Source: Xanthobacter oligotrophicus (lineage in GTDB: Bacteria; Pseudomonadota; Alphaproteobacteria; Rhizobiales; Xanthobacteraceae). From it: 64,000 bases of DNA. Positions 19,890 to 28,578 of this stretch are shown here, piece after piece. The position numbers and the translations under genes are program-made. Position 1 is the first letter of the stretch; each line of letters starts with the position of its first letter. Where the stretch lies: positions 1 through 64,000 of the forward strand of contig NZ_VTTL01000015.1 of assembly GCF_008364685.1 (NCBI RefSeq), written 5' to 3'. Below the pieces are notes generated by a model, which saw only the letters and a list, made by a program, of their open reading frames with translations, ran no database searches and had not been told where the DNA came from.

Positions 19890-21689
19890 ATGAGCCTTTT
19901 TCGCGTCTATGCCCGCACCATCGGCCTGTTGGGACCTGAAGCCAGGCTTGGGGCGCTGCTGGTGGTGTCCAACCTGATGCTGGCCATCGCCCAGTTCGCC
20001 GAGCCCATCCTGTTCGGCCGCATCGTGGATACGCTGGCCGCCACGAAGGCCGCCTCCCGCCTGCCCACCTTCGACGATCTCACCCCCCTGCTCGCCGCCT
20101 GGGTGGGCTTCGGGCTGTTCAACATCGGCGCCGGGGTGCTGATCTCGCTGCATGCGGACCGGCTCTCCCACCGCCGCCGCCTCGGCATCCTGACGCAATA
20201 TTTCGAGCACGTGCTGCAACTGCCCCTCAGCTTCCACGGCGAGACCCATTCCGGCCGCCTGCTGAAGGTGATGCTGGAGGGCGTGGACTCCCTGTGGGGC
20301 CTGTGGCTCTCCTTCTTCCGGGAGGATTGCGCCGCCATCATCTCGCTGGTGGTGCTGGTGCCGGTGGGTATCTGGATCAACTGGCGGCTGGGCCTGGTGC
20401 TGATCGTGCTGATGGCGGTGTTCGGCATCGTCACCGGCTATGTCATCCGCCGCACCGAGGCCATGCAGCGGGAGGTGGAGGAATATAATTCCGACCTCGC
20501 CGAGCAGACCTCCGACGCGCTGGGCAATGTGGCGGTGATCCAGAGCTACACCCGCACCGAGGCCGAGGTGTCCGGCCTCAAGGCCACGGTGAACCGGGTG
20601 CTGGCGGTGCAGATCCCGGTGCTGTCGTGGTGGGCCATGGTGTCCATGGCCACCAAGGCGGCGACCACGCTCACCATCCTCGCCATCCTGCTCATCGGCA
20701 CCTGGCTCTATCTGCACAACATGGCCGCCATCGGCGACATCGTCACCTACGTGGCCTTCGCCAACATGCTCATCGGCCGGCTCGACCATACGGTGAGCTT
20801 CTTCAACCAGCTGCTCATGTCCGCCCCGCAGCTCGCCCAGTTCTTCGAGGTGCTGGACACGGTGGGCTCGGTGCGCGACCGGCCGGGCGCGAAGCCCTTG
20901 CCGCAGGTGGTGGGCGACGTGGTGTTCGACGACGTCTCCTTCTCCTACGACGGCAAGCGCACGGCGGTGGAGGATGTCACCTTCCATGCGGCGCCGGGCC
21001 AGACGTTTGCCTTCGTGGGCACCACCGGGGCGGGCAAGTCCACCGCGCTGGCGTTGCTGCACCGGGTGTTCGACCCCCAGTCGGGCTCGATCCGTATCGA
21101 CGGCGTGGACATCCGCGACGTGACGCTGTCGTCCCTGCGCCATGCCATCGGCGTGGTGTTCCAGGAGCCGCTTTTGTTCAACCGCTCCATTGAGGACAAC
21201 CTCAGGGTCGGCAAGCCCGACGCCACCGAGGCGGAGATGCGCGAGGCGCTGTCCCGCGCCCAGGCGCTGGAGCTGGTGGAGCGCAATCCCCTTGGCCTCA
21301 AGGCGGTGGTGGGCGAGCGCGGGCGGGCGCTGTCCGGCGGCGAGCGCCAGCGCCTGTCCATCGCCCGCGCGTTGCTGAAGAACCCGCCCATCCTCATCCT
21401 CGACGAGGCCACGAGCGCGCTGGATGCCGCCACGGAAGTAAAGGTGCAGGCCGCCCTCGACGAGGTGATGAAGGACCGCACCACCCTGGTCATCGCCCAT
21501 CGCCTCGCCACCGTGCGCAATGCCGACCGTATCCTGGTGTTCGAGCGCGGCTGCGTGGTGGAGGCCGGTACCTTCGACGAGCTGGTGAACCTCGGCGGCC
21601 GGTTCGCCGCCCTAGCCCGCGCCCAGTTCATGACCGGCGCGGCGGATGCGGCCCATCCGGTCGTGGCGCACCCCATCGTGGAAACGTAA
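19890..21689 (+). CDS. ndvA: glucan-exporter type ABC transporter (NdvA/ChvA-like)
   Basis: A 599-residue half-transporter with an N-terminal six-helix membrane domain and a C-terminal ATPase: Walker [10 protein letters not shown] (about 376), signature LSGGERQ (about 479) and Walker [10 protein letters not shown] (about 502). The membrane part carries [20 protein letters not shown] and [10 protein letters not shown], segments I recognise from NdvA/ChvA, which export cyclic beta-1,2-glucan to the periplasm in rhizobia and Agrobacterium. I chose the ATG at 19890 (MSLFRVYAR) with GGGAAG upstream. No glucan synthase (ndvB) is in this window, so the substrate is inferred. Confidence 0.85.
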   Translation: MSLFRVYARTIGLLGPEARLGALLVVSNLMLAIAQFAEPILFGRIVDTLAATKAASRLPTFDDLTPLLAAWVGFGLFNIGAGVLISLHADRLSHRRRLGILTQYFEHVLQLPLSFHGETHSGRLLKVMLEGVDSLWGLWLSFFREDCAAIISLVVLVPVGIWINWRLGLVLIVLMAVFGIVTGYVIRRTEAMQREVEEYNSDLAEQTSDALGNVAVIQSYTRTEAEVSGLKATVNRVLAVQIPVLSWWAMVSMATKAATTLTILAILLIGTWLYLHNMAAIGDIVTYVAFANMLIGRLDHTVSFFNQLLMSAPQLAQFFEVLDTVGSVRDRPGAKPLPQVVGDVVFDDVSFSYDGKRTAVEDVTFHAAPGQTFAFVGTTGAGKSTALALLHRVFDPQSGSIRIDGVDIRDVTLSSLRHAIGVVFQEPLLFNRSIEDNLRVGKPDATEAEMREALSRAQALELVERNPLGLKAVVGERGRALSGGERQRLSIARALLKNPPILILDEATSALDAATEVKVQAALDEVMKDRTTLVIAHRLATVRNADRILVFERGCVVEAGTFDELVNLGGRFAALARAQFMTGAADAAHPVVAHPIVET

Positions 21690-21884
21690 CGCGGCGGAAA
21701 GGTTTTCTGGAGCCCAATTCCGGCATTCCCCGGACTGGGGCAAGAATGTGGCAAACAGAACCTGTCCTTTGGCGCCATTGCTCGCCTTGCGCCGCCCTAT
21801 TGCGGCTTTCGCGGCGGGGCGAAAGCGGGTAATGAAGGAACTATAGGGTGATGAGCTATTCTGGCTGACACGGGAGCTGAGCGG

Positions 21885-23426
21885 TTGGCGCGCACGAAAT
21901 CCAGTCCCGGCGCCCGGGCGACTTCCATGGGCGATGCCGGCCGTGGACTTTGTCTCGGTCTTGGTCGTGGTCTTGCCGCTGCGGTGCTCGGCCTCGCGCT
22001 CGCCGGCTCGCTCCTCGTCCATCCCGCGCAGGCCAATCCGGTGCTCCTGGTGGAAGCCGACACCGGCCGGGTGATCGAGCAGAAGGAAGCCGGCCGGCCC
22101 TGGCATCCCGCCTCCGTCACCAAGCTGATGACCATCTATGTGGCGCTCAACGCGGTGAAGAACGGGCGTCTCACCCTCGACACGCCGCTTACCGTCTCGG
22201 CCGCCGCCGCCTCCCAGCAGCCCTCCAAGATGGGCTTCAAGCCGGGCACCGTGGTCACCCTCGACAACGCCATGAAGATGGTGCTGGTGAAGTCCGCCAA
22301 CGACATGGCCTGGGTGGTGGGCGAAGGCGTCGCCGGCTCCATGCCCGCCTTCGTTTCGGAGATGAACACCACGGCCGCTCATCTCGGCATGAGCGGCACC
22401 CATTTCGAAAATCCCAACGGCCTGCCGGACCCGGACCAGATCACCACCGCCCGTGACCTCGCCATCCTGGCGCGGGCCATCATCTATCATTTCCCCGAGC
22501 ACGAGGCCCTGTTCCGCATCCCGGCCATCAAGATCGGCAAGGCGGTGCTGCGCAACTACAACCGCCTGATCGACCGCTATCCCGGCGCCGACGGCATGAA
22601 GACCGGCTTCGTCTGCGGCTCCGGCTACAATCTCGTCGCCACCGCCACCCGCGGCAACAAGCGCCTCATCGCCGTGATCCTGGGCGCCCGCTCGGGCACC
22701 GCCCGCACCGAGCAGGCGGCGCTGATGTTCGAGAAGGGCTTCCAGTCGTCCTGGGGCGTGTTCGGGGCGGCGCAGCCGCTTCTGTCCAACATTTCCAACA
22801 CCGGCGGCCCGGCCTACGACATGAAGCCCGAGGTCTGCGGCGGCAAGCGTGCCGTGACCGCCTCCGAGGCCGACGACGAGTCCGAAGGCGGCAGCGGCGG
22901 TTTCGCCTTTGCCGCGCCGGTGCTGCCCAAGTCCGGCGCCGAGCTGCTCCAGACCCTGCCGCCCTCCATGCCGCCGGTGGTGGTCTATGTGGGCACCCGC
23001 GGCGCGCCGCAGGATCTCGCCACGGCCTATCCCGAGGAGGAGAAGCCGAAGAAGAAGCCGGGCGCCAAGGACACCAAGCAGGCCAAGGCGTCCGCCGGCT
23101 CTGAGAGCGCGTCCGCCGAAAGCGGCGATGGGACGAAGCCGGCTGCCAAGGACGCCTCGAAACCGAAGCCCAAGACCGCCGGCAGCAAGCCGACGACCGC
23201 AACTGCCAGTGCTGGCGACGAGCCCAAGGCTGCGGCCAAGCCCAAGAGCGCGACCGCCAGCACCTCCGGCGACAAGCCGGCGAGCGGCACCGCCCAGAAG
23301 AAGCAGGTGCAGCCCCAGGCGCCGGTCACCGCCGGCTCGGTTCCCGCGCCGAAGCCCAAGCCCAAGCCGAAGCCCGCCGATACCCCGGCCGAGACCGCCG
23401 CTCCCGCTCCCAAGCCCGCCACCTGA
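21885..23426 (+). CDS. D-alanyl-D-alanine carboxypeptidase (S11 family) with long Lys/Pro/Ala tail
   Basis: A periplasmic peptidoglycan carboxypeptidase that trims the terminal D-Ala. With the TTG start at 21885 (GGGAG 8 bases upstream) it has 513 residues; the ATG at 21927 is an alternative. The signal peptide ends at HPAQA-NP near residue 50. Active-site motifs are Ser77-x-x-Lys80 (SVTK), Ser137-Ala-Asn139 and KTG at 239-241. From about residue 384 to the end it is a disordered Lys/Pro/Ala/Ser tail with KPKPKPKPK runs, which may bind the wall. The usual C-terminal amphipathic helix is not seen. Confidence 0.93.
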   Translation: MARTKSSPGARATSMGDAGRGLCLGLGRGLAAAVLGLALAGSLLVHPAQANPVLLVEADTGRVIEQKEAGRPWHPASVTKLMTIYVALNAVKNGRLTLDTPLTVSAAAASQQPSKMGFKPGTVVTLDNAMKMVLVKSANDMAWVVGEGVAGSMPAFVSEMNTTAAHLGMSGTHFENPNGLPDPDQITTARDLAILARAIIYHFPEHEALFRIPAIKIGKAVLRNYNRLIDRYPGADGMKTGFVCGSGYNLVATATRGNKRLIAVILGARSGTARTEQAALMFEKGFQSSWGVFGAAQPLLSNISNTGGPAYDMKPEVCGGKRAVTASEADDESEGGSGGFAFAAPVLPKSGAELLQTLPPSMPPVVVYVGTRGAPQDLATAYPEEEKPKKKPGAKDTKQAKASAGSESASAESGDGTKPAAKDASKPKPKTAGSKPTTATASAGDEPKAAAKPKSATASTSGDKPASGTAQKKQVQPQAPVTAGSVPAPKPKPKPKPADTPAETAAPAPKPAT

Positions 23427-23627
23427 GGCGGGCGCCTCGGTGGACGGCGGTGTTCAAACCGTCTCCAGCCGAAAGAAAGCCGCATCCAGCCCGTGCCACA
23501 GGCGCACCGGCGGGCGGTGCATCCGCGACGCTCCGTGCGTGACGAAGATCCATCGCCCTTGACCCGGCACGCGGGGTGATGGAGGCAGGGAGAAGAGACT
23601 TCCCCTTCGTCCTGTGGAGACATCGCC

Positions 23628-24800
23628 ATGCCGGGCAACGTGCCCGCCCCAGAGGCGCCCGCCCAAAACGCGCCGGCCGACACCGCGCCCGCCCCCCGTC
23701 GCGGACCGCCGGAGCCCATTCCCGTCACCGTGCTGACCGGCTTCCTCGGCGCCGGCAAGACCACGCTGCTCAATGCGCTGCTCGCCGATCCGGGCCTTGC
23801 CGACACCGCCGTGCTCATCAACGAGTTCGGCGAGGTGGGGCTCGACCACCTGTTCGTGCGGCCGGTGGAGGAGGGCATCGTCATGCTCGCCTCGGGCTGC
23901 CTGTGCTGCACGGTGCGGGGCGACCTCGTGGCGGCGCTGGAGGACCTGCTGCGCGGGCGCGACAACGACCGCCTGCCGCCGTTTGCCCGCGTCATCATCG
24001 AGACCACGGGCCTCGCCGATCCGGCGCCGGTGATCCACACCCTGATGACCCACCCCTATCTCGGCCTGCGCTACCGGCTCGACGGGCTGGTCTGCGTGGT
24101 GGATGCGGTGAATGCCGACGCCACGCTGGATGCCCACGAGGAGGCGGTGAAGCAGGCGGCCATGGCCGACCGTATTGTGCTTACCAAGACCGACCTGGTG
24201 GCGGAAGCGGACCGCCCGCAGCTCGAGGCGCTGAAGGCACGGCTGAAAAGCCTCGCTCCCGGCGCCCGGCTGCTGGACGCGGCGGCAGGGGAGGCGGAGG
24301 CCGCCGCCATCCTCGGCGCCGGGCTCTATGTCGCCGCCGGCAAGGCGCCGGACGTGGCGCGCTGGCTCGCGGCGGAAGATGTGGCGGCGGCGGAGCCGGA
24401 TGGGGCAAATCTTGATCCCAACCGCCACGATGCCCGCATCCGCGCCTTCACCCTGGCCACCGACGCCGCTATTCCGGCCGGGACGCTGGACCTGTTCCTG
24501 GAGCTGCTGCGCGCCACCCATGGGGGCAACGTGCTGCGCATGAAGGGCATCGTGAAGGTGGCCGAGGAGCCGGAGACGCCCGTCGTGATCCACGCTGTGC
24601 AGCATGTGATGCACCCGCCCGCGCGCCTGCCCGCGTGGCCGGATGACGACCATCGCACCCGGCTGGTGATGATCGTGCGCGACCTCGACCCGAAGGTCAT
24701 CGCCCGCCTGTTCAACGCCTTCCTCGGCGTGCCGCAGGTGGATACGCCGGACCGCGCCGCGCTCACGGACAATCCCCTCGCCCCGCCGGGGCTGCGGTGA
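23628..24800 (+). CDS. CobW-family GTP-binding metallochaperone
   Basis: A 390-residue G3E-type P-loop GTPase: Walker A GFLGAGKTT at 38-46, the metal-binding CLCC at 91-94 (GCLCCTVRGDL), IIETTGLADPAP as switch region and TKTD as the guanine-specificity motif. The C-terminal CobW_C domain has LRMKGIVKVA and HAVQHVMHPP. Such proteins deliver zinc or cobalt to client enzymes; which one is not clear. A Pro/Ala-rich N-terminus of about 30 residues precedes the domain. Its stop overlaps the next start (TGATG), so the DUF924 gene is coupled. Confidence 0.9.
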   Translation: MPGNVPAPEAPAQNAPADTAPAPRRGPPEPIPVTVLTGFLGAGKTTLLNALLADPGLADTAVLINEFGEVGLDHLFVRPVEEGIVMLASGCLCCTVRGDLVAALEDLLRGRDNDRLPPFARVIIETTGLADPAPVIHTLMTHPYLGLRYRLDGLVCVVDAVNADATLDAHEEAVKQAAMADRIVLTKTDLVAEADRPQLEALKARLKSLAPGARLLDAAAGEAEAAAILGAGLYVAAGKAPDVARWLAAEDVAAAEPDGANLDPNRHDARIRAFTLATDAAIPAGTLDLFLELLRATHGGNVLRMKGIVKVAEEPETPVVIHAVQHVMHPPARLPAWPDDDHRTRLVMIVRDLDPKVIARLFNAFLGVPQVDTPDRAALTDNPLAPPGLR

Positions 24801-25354
24801 TGCTCAAGGACATGACACCGGCGGATGTGCTCGTCTTCTGGCTGGCGGCGGGCCGGGAAAAGTGGTTCGGCGGCGGCGCGGCCTTCGACGACGCGGTGCG
24901 CGCCGCCTTGCTGCCGGCCCATGAGGCCGCCGTGGCCGGTGCGCTCGACACTTGGCGGGAGACGCCCGAGGGGGCGCTGGCGTGGATCATCCTGATGGAT
25001 CAGGTGCCGCGCAACGTGTTCCGCGGCACCCCGCGGGCCTTCGCCACCGACGCCCGCGCGTTGGCTGCCGCCGAGCAGGCGATTGCGCGGGGCTTTGACG
25101 GGGCGCCGCAGATCGCGCCGGGGCTGCACACCTTCTTCTACCTGCCCTTCACGCATGCGGAGGACAAGGCCGCGCAGGCGCGCGGCGTGGAGCTCTATCG
25201 CGCGCTGGGACAGGAGGAGGGGATGGCCTTCGCCCTGGTCCACAAGGAGATCATCGACCGCTTCGGCCGCTTCCCCCACCGCAACCCCATCCTCGGCCGC
25301 CAGATGTCAGCGGAAGAGCAGGCCTATCTGGATGGTGGCGGCTTCAGCGGGTGA
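24800..25354 (+). CDS. DUF924-family protein
   Basis: A 184-residue cytosolic protein of the uncharacterised DUF924 family, recognised by FWLAAGREKWFGGGAAFD, ILMDQVPRNVFRGTPRAFATD and the conserved FFYLPFTHAEDKAAQ. Homologues look like all-helical TPR-like proteins without known activity. The ATG overlaps the cobW-family stop by one base, so the two are made together. A GTG three bases earlier is possible. I infer no function. Confidence 0.88.
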   Translation: MLKDMTPADVLVFWLAAGREKWFGGGAAFDDAVRAALLPAHEAAVAGALDTWRETPEGALAWIILMDQVPRNVFRGTPRAFATDARALAAAEQAIARGFDGAPQIAPGLHTFFYLPFTHAEDKAAQARGVELYRALGQEEGMAFALVHKEIIDRFGRFPHRNPILGRQMSAEEQAYLDGGGFSG

Positions 25355-25400
25355 GGGCAGGCTGGGGCCGATGATGGGGCGGTTTCGGTGGTACCCGCCT

Positions 25401-25431
25401 TGCCCCCTCCCCAGCCCTCCCCGCAAACGGG
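25401..25431. terminator. hairpin between convergent genes
   Basis: A GC-rich inverted repeat, CCCTCCCCG-CAAA-CGGGAGAGGG, fills the gap between the rightward DUF924 gene and the leftward flavoprotein gene. There is no clear T-run, so termination is inferred from position. Confidence 0.45.
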
Positions 25432-25454
25432 AGAGGGAGCGACGGCGCCTCTCG

Positions 25455-26678
25455 TCAAAAATTCAGCCGCGCCTTGATGCCCGCCGCCGCCGCGCGGCCG
25501 GTGGAGAAGCAGGCCTGCAGCAAATAGCCGCCCGTGGGGGCTTCCCAATCCAGCATCTCGCCGGCCGCGAACACCGGGGGCAGGTGGGCCGGCAGGCCGG
25601 CGAGGGCGTAGTCGTCGCCCACATGGCTCCAGGCGATGCCGCCGGCGGTGGAGATGGCGCGCTCCAGCCCGGCATGGCCGGTCACTTCCAGCGGCAGCGC
25701 CTTGATGAGACGGGCGAGGGCCTGCGCATCGGGCCGGACCGGGCCGGTGACCTCGCGCACGAGGTTCGCCGCCACCGGGGCAAGGCCGCCATTCTTGCCC
25801 AGAACGGTGGAGAAGGAGGCCTTCTGCGGGGCGGCGGTGAGCCGGGCGGCGAGGGCTTTTTCGTCCACGTCCGGCCGCAGGTCGAGATGGAGGGTGATGG
25901 AGCGGTGGCCCAGCGCCCGGCGCAGGTCGGTGGAGAGGGCATAGATGGCGCCGCCCTCCAGCCCCGAGGCCGTCACCACCGCTTCCCCGCGCACCACGGT
26001 CTTGCCGAAGCGCAGGGCGATGCGCTTCAGCGGCGTGCCGGCGAAGCGGGTGCGGAACAACTCCGACCAGGCGATGGTCACGCCCATGTTGGAGGGCGCC
26101 AGCGCATTCACCGGGACGCCTAAGGCCCGCAGCCCCTCCACCCATCCCCCGTCCGAGCCGAGGCGCGGCCAGGAGGCGCCGCCCAGCGCCAGCAGGACGG
26201 CATCCGCCGTCACTTCCGCCGGACCCTGCGGCGTGTCGAACAGCACGGCGCCCGACGCGTTCCAGCCCCGGAAGGCGTGGCGCGGGTGGAAGGCGACGCC
26301 CTGCGCCGTGAGCCGTGCCAGCCAGGCGCGCAGCAAGGGCGAGGCCTTGAAGCTCAAGGGAAATACCCGCCCGCTGGAGCCGACGAAGGTCTCCTCGCCC
26401 AGATCCAGGGCCCATTGGCGCAGGGCCTCCGGCGGAAACGCCTCCAGCGCCGGGGCAAGGCGGCCCTCGGCCGCGCCGTAGCGGTTCAGGAAGCGCGGCA
26501 GCGGTTCGGAATGGGTGAGGTTGAGCCCGCCGCGCCCGGCCATGAGGAATTTGCGGGCGACGGACGGCATGCGGTCATAGACCGCGACGCGCGCGCCGGA
26601 CGCGGAGAGCATTTCCGCGGCGGCGAGGCCTGCCGGGCCGGCGCCGACGATGGCGATGAAGGGCGCGTCGAGGGTCAA
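25455..26678 (-). CDS. FAD-dependent flavoprotein (TIGR03862/HI0933-like)
   Basis: A 407-residue flavoprotein of the HI0933/YhiN group. The N-terminal FAD-binding dinucleotide motif is GAGPAGLAAAEML; AGRGGLNLTHSE follows, where HI0933-type proteins read GGGRCNxTN, here without the Cys. LALGGASWPRLGSDG and the late TAGGIAWSHV and GGYLLQACFSTGRAA motifs match the family. The reaction is unknown. It stands alone, convergent with DUF924 and after a terminator of its own. Confidence 0.88.
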   Translation of the reverse strand: MTLDAPFIAIVGAGPAGLAAAEMLSASGARVAVYDRMPSVARKFLMAGRGGLNLTHSEPLPRFLNRYGAAEGRLAPALEAFPPEALRQWALDLGEETFVGSSGRVFPLSFKASPLLRAWLARLTAQGVAFHPRHAFRGWNASGAVLFDTPQGPAEVTADAVLLALGGASWPRLGSDGGWVEGLRALGVPVNALAPSNMGVTIAWSELFRTRFAGTPLKRIALRFGKTVVRGEAVVTASGLEGGAIYALSTDLRRALGHRSITLHLDLRPDVDEKALAARLTAAPQKASFSTVLGKNGGLAPVAANLVREVTGPVRPDAQALARLIKALPLEVTGHAGLERAISTAGGIAWSHVGDDYALAGLPAHLPPVFAAGEMLDWEAPTGGYLLQACFSTGRAAAAGIKARLNF

Positions 26679-26734
26679 TCTGTTGCCTTATGCCAGGGGC
26701 CGGGCGGGGATGGGCCGGGCCCTGAAACGAGAAA

Positions 26735-26759
26735 CCCTCCGCCGGACGACGGCGGAGGG
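26735..26759. terminator. hairpin upstream of the flavoprotein gene
   Basis: A perfect 9-bp stem, CCCTCCGCC and its complement, with a 7-base loop. On the minus strand it is followed by TTTC. It lies beyond the phosphohexomutase gene and probably helps to end that transcript. Confidence 0.55.
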
Positions 26760-26780
26760 TCGAAGATTCGCAAAGCTAAA

Positions 26781-26813
26781 CGGCCCGCGCGCCGAAAAAG
26801 AGGCGGCGGGCCG
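26781..26813 (-). terminator. hairpin after the phosphohexomutase gene
   Basis: CGGCCCGC (26781-26788) pairs with GCGGGCCG (26806-26813), with further inner pairing. It begins 7 bases past the gene's stop. The loop, not the tail, holds the T-run, so it may work together with the hairpin at 26735-26759. Confidence 0.5.
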
Positions 26814-26819
26814 CCCCGC

Positions 26820-28319
26820 TCAGATGGTCTGGTTGTACTCGCCCACTTCCGGGAAGGTGCGCAGCACGCCGTCGATTTCCTTGAACATCTCGCGCATGCG
26901 GGCGTCGGAGACCGGGCTCTCCACCACCACCACAAGCTCAGGCTTGTTGGAGGAGGCGCGCACCAGGCCCCAGGAGCCGTCCTCGCAGGTGACGCGCACG
27001 CCGTTCACCGTCACGAGGTCGCGGATCTTCTGGCCGGTCACGAGGGCGCCGTCCTTGGCCAGCTTCTCGTAATGCTCCACCACCTTGGCGACGATGCCGT
27101 ACTTGGCCTCGTCGGTGCAGTGGGGCGACATGGTGGGCGAGGACCAGGTCTTGGGCAGGGCCTCGCGCAGGTCGGAGAGCTTCCGGCCGGGGTTGCGGTC
27201 CAGCATGTCGAGCACGGCGATGGCGGAGACGAGGCCGTCGTCATAGCCGCGGCCGATGGGCTTGTTGAAGAAATAGTGGCCGCTCTTCTCGAAGCCGACC
27301 AGGGCGCCGGTCTCGTTCACCCGGCGCTTCATGTAGGAGTGGCCGGTCTTCCAGTAGTCCGCCTTCACGCCGAGCTTGATCAGCTCGGGGTCGGTGGCGA
27401 ACAGGCCGGTGGACTTCACGTCCACCACGAAGGTGGGGTTGGGGTAGATCTTGGCGAGGTCGCGGGCGAGCAGCACGCCCACCTTGTCGGCGAAGATCTC
27501 CTCGCCGGTGTTGTCCACCACGCCGCAGCGGTCGCCGTCGCCGTCGAAGCCCAGCGCCACGTCCGCCTTGTGCTCCAGCACCGCGTCCCGCATGGCATGG
27601 AGCATCTCCATGTCCTCGGGGTTCGGGTTGTACTTGGGAAAGGTGTGGTCGAGCTCGGTATCGAGCGGGATGACCTCCACGCCCAGCGCCTCGAGGATCT
27701 TCGGGGCGAAGGCGCCCGCCGTGCCGTTGCCGCAGGCCACCACCGCCTTGATGGGGGTCTTCAGCTTGGGACGGTCGGTGAGGTCCTTGATGTAGACGTC
27801 CGGGAAGTTCTCCACGAACACGTAGGAGCCGCCACCCTTCAGGTCGAACTTGGCGCCGAGGACGATCTCCTTGAGCTTCGTCATCTCGTCGGGGCCGAAG
27901 GTGAGGGGGCGGTTGACGCCCATCTTCACGCCGGTCCAGCCGTTGTCGTTGTGGGAAGCGGTCACCATGGCCACCGCCGGCACGTCGAGGGCGAACTGGG
28001 CGAAATAGGCCATGGGCGACATGGCGAGGCCGATGTCGTGCACCTTGATGCCCGCTGCCATGAGGCCGGAGACCAGCGCCAGCTTGATGGAGGACGAATA
28101 GCTGCGGAAATCGTGGCCGGTCACGATCTCCGGCTTCACGCCCATCTCGTGCATCAGGGTGCCGAGGCCCATGCCCAGCGCCTGCACGCCCATCAGGTTG
28201 ATTTCCTTCTGGAACAACCAGCGGGCGTCATACTCCCGGAAGCCGGTCGGCTTCACCATGGGCTCGGACTCGTAGGCATAGGTGTTGGGGGTCAAGACCG
28301 GCTTGGGTGTGGGGAACAT
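26820..28319 (-). CDS. phosphomannomutase/phosphoglucomutase
   Basis: A 499-residue alpha-D-phosphohexomutase that moves phosphate between C6 and C1 of glucose or mannose, feeding sugar nucleotides for LPS, exopolysaccharide and glycogen. The phosphoserine is Ser122 in TASHNDNGWTG; the metal loop is FDGDGDR near residue 258; KSGHYFF carries the sugar-binding part. It lies in domain order I-IV with no truncation. It may supply precursors for the polysaccharide locus near the right end. The exact sugar preference cannot be read here. Confidence 0.92.
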   Translation of the reverse strand: MFPTPKPVLTPNTYAYESEPMVKPTGFREYDARWLFQKEINLMGVQALGMGLGTLMHEMGVKPEIVTGHDFRSYSSSIKLALVSGLMAAGIKVHDIGLAMSPMAYFAQFALDVPAVAMVTASHNDNGWTGVKMGVNRPLTFGPDEMTKLKEIVLGAKFDLKGGGSYVFVENFPDVYIKDLTDRPKLKTPIKAVVACGNGTAGAFAPKILEALGVEVIPLDTELDHTFPKYNPNPEDMEMLHAMRDAVLEHKADVALGFDGDGDRCGVVDNTGEEIFADKVGVLLARDLAKIYPNPTFVVDVKSTGLFATDPELIKLGVKADYWKTGHSYMKRRVNETGALVGFEKSGHYFFNKPIGRGYDDGLVSAIAVLDMLDRNPGRKLSDLREALPKTWSSPTMSPHCTDEAKYGIVAKVVEHYEKLAKDGALVTGQKIRDLVTVNGVRVTCEDGSWGLVRASSNKPELVVVVESPVSDARMREMFKEIDGVLRTFPEVGEYNQTI

Positions 28320-28578
28320 GCAGACAGCTCCTGCGGGCCTGAATTTCGCAACTGCGAGATAGCACGGTTTCGTGACTGAACGAACGCCGGAAGCTTGAGA
28401 ATAGCTCCCGAGACGGCAAAAAGTAGCATATAAGTGGTATTATAATAACTAAATCGGTCCTTCTACGGACCGCGGTGCGATTTTTGGGGCGGGCCCGAAG
28501 GCCCTTTCCCGCCCTTTCGCAAATTGCATTCGCGGCGGTGCAGCATAAGCGCCGCCGCGAATGGGATCGGAGTGCAGG
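28320..28578. promoter_or_regulatory. intergenic region between pheT and the phosphohexomutase gene
   Basis: Near 28427-28450 there is an AT-rich stretch (TATAAGTGGTATTATAATAA) that probably carries the promoter of the leftward phosphohexomutase gene. A small perfect hairpin CGGTCC-TTCTAC-GGACCG lies at 28454-28471. Just after the pheT stop is an 11-bp stem, ATTCGCGGCGG (28528-28538) with its complement at 28552-28562, a likely end of the pheST transcript. Confidence 0.55.
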
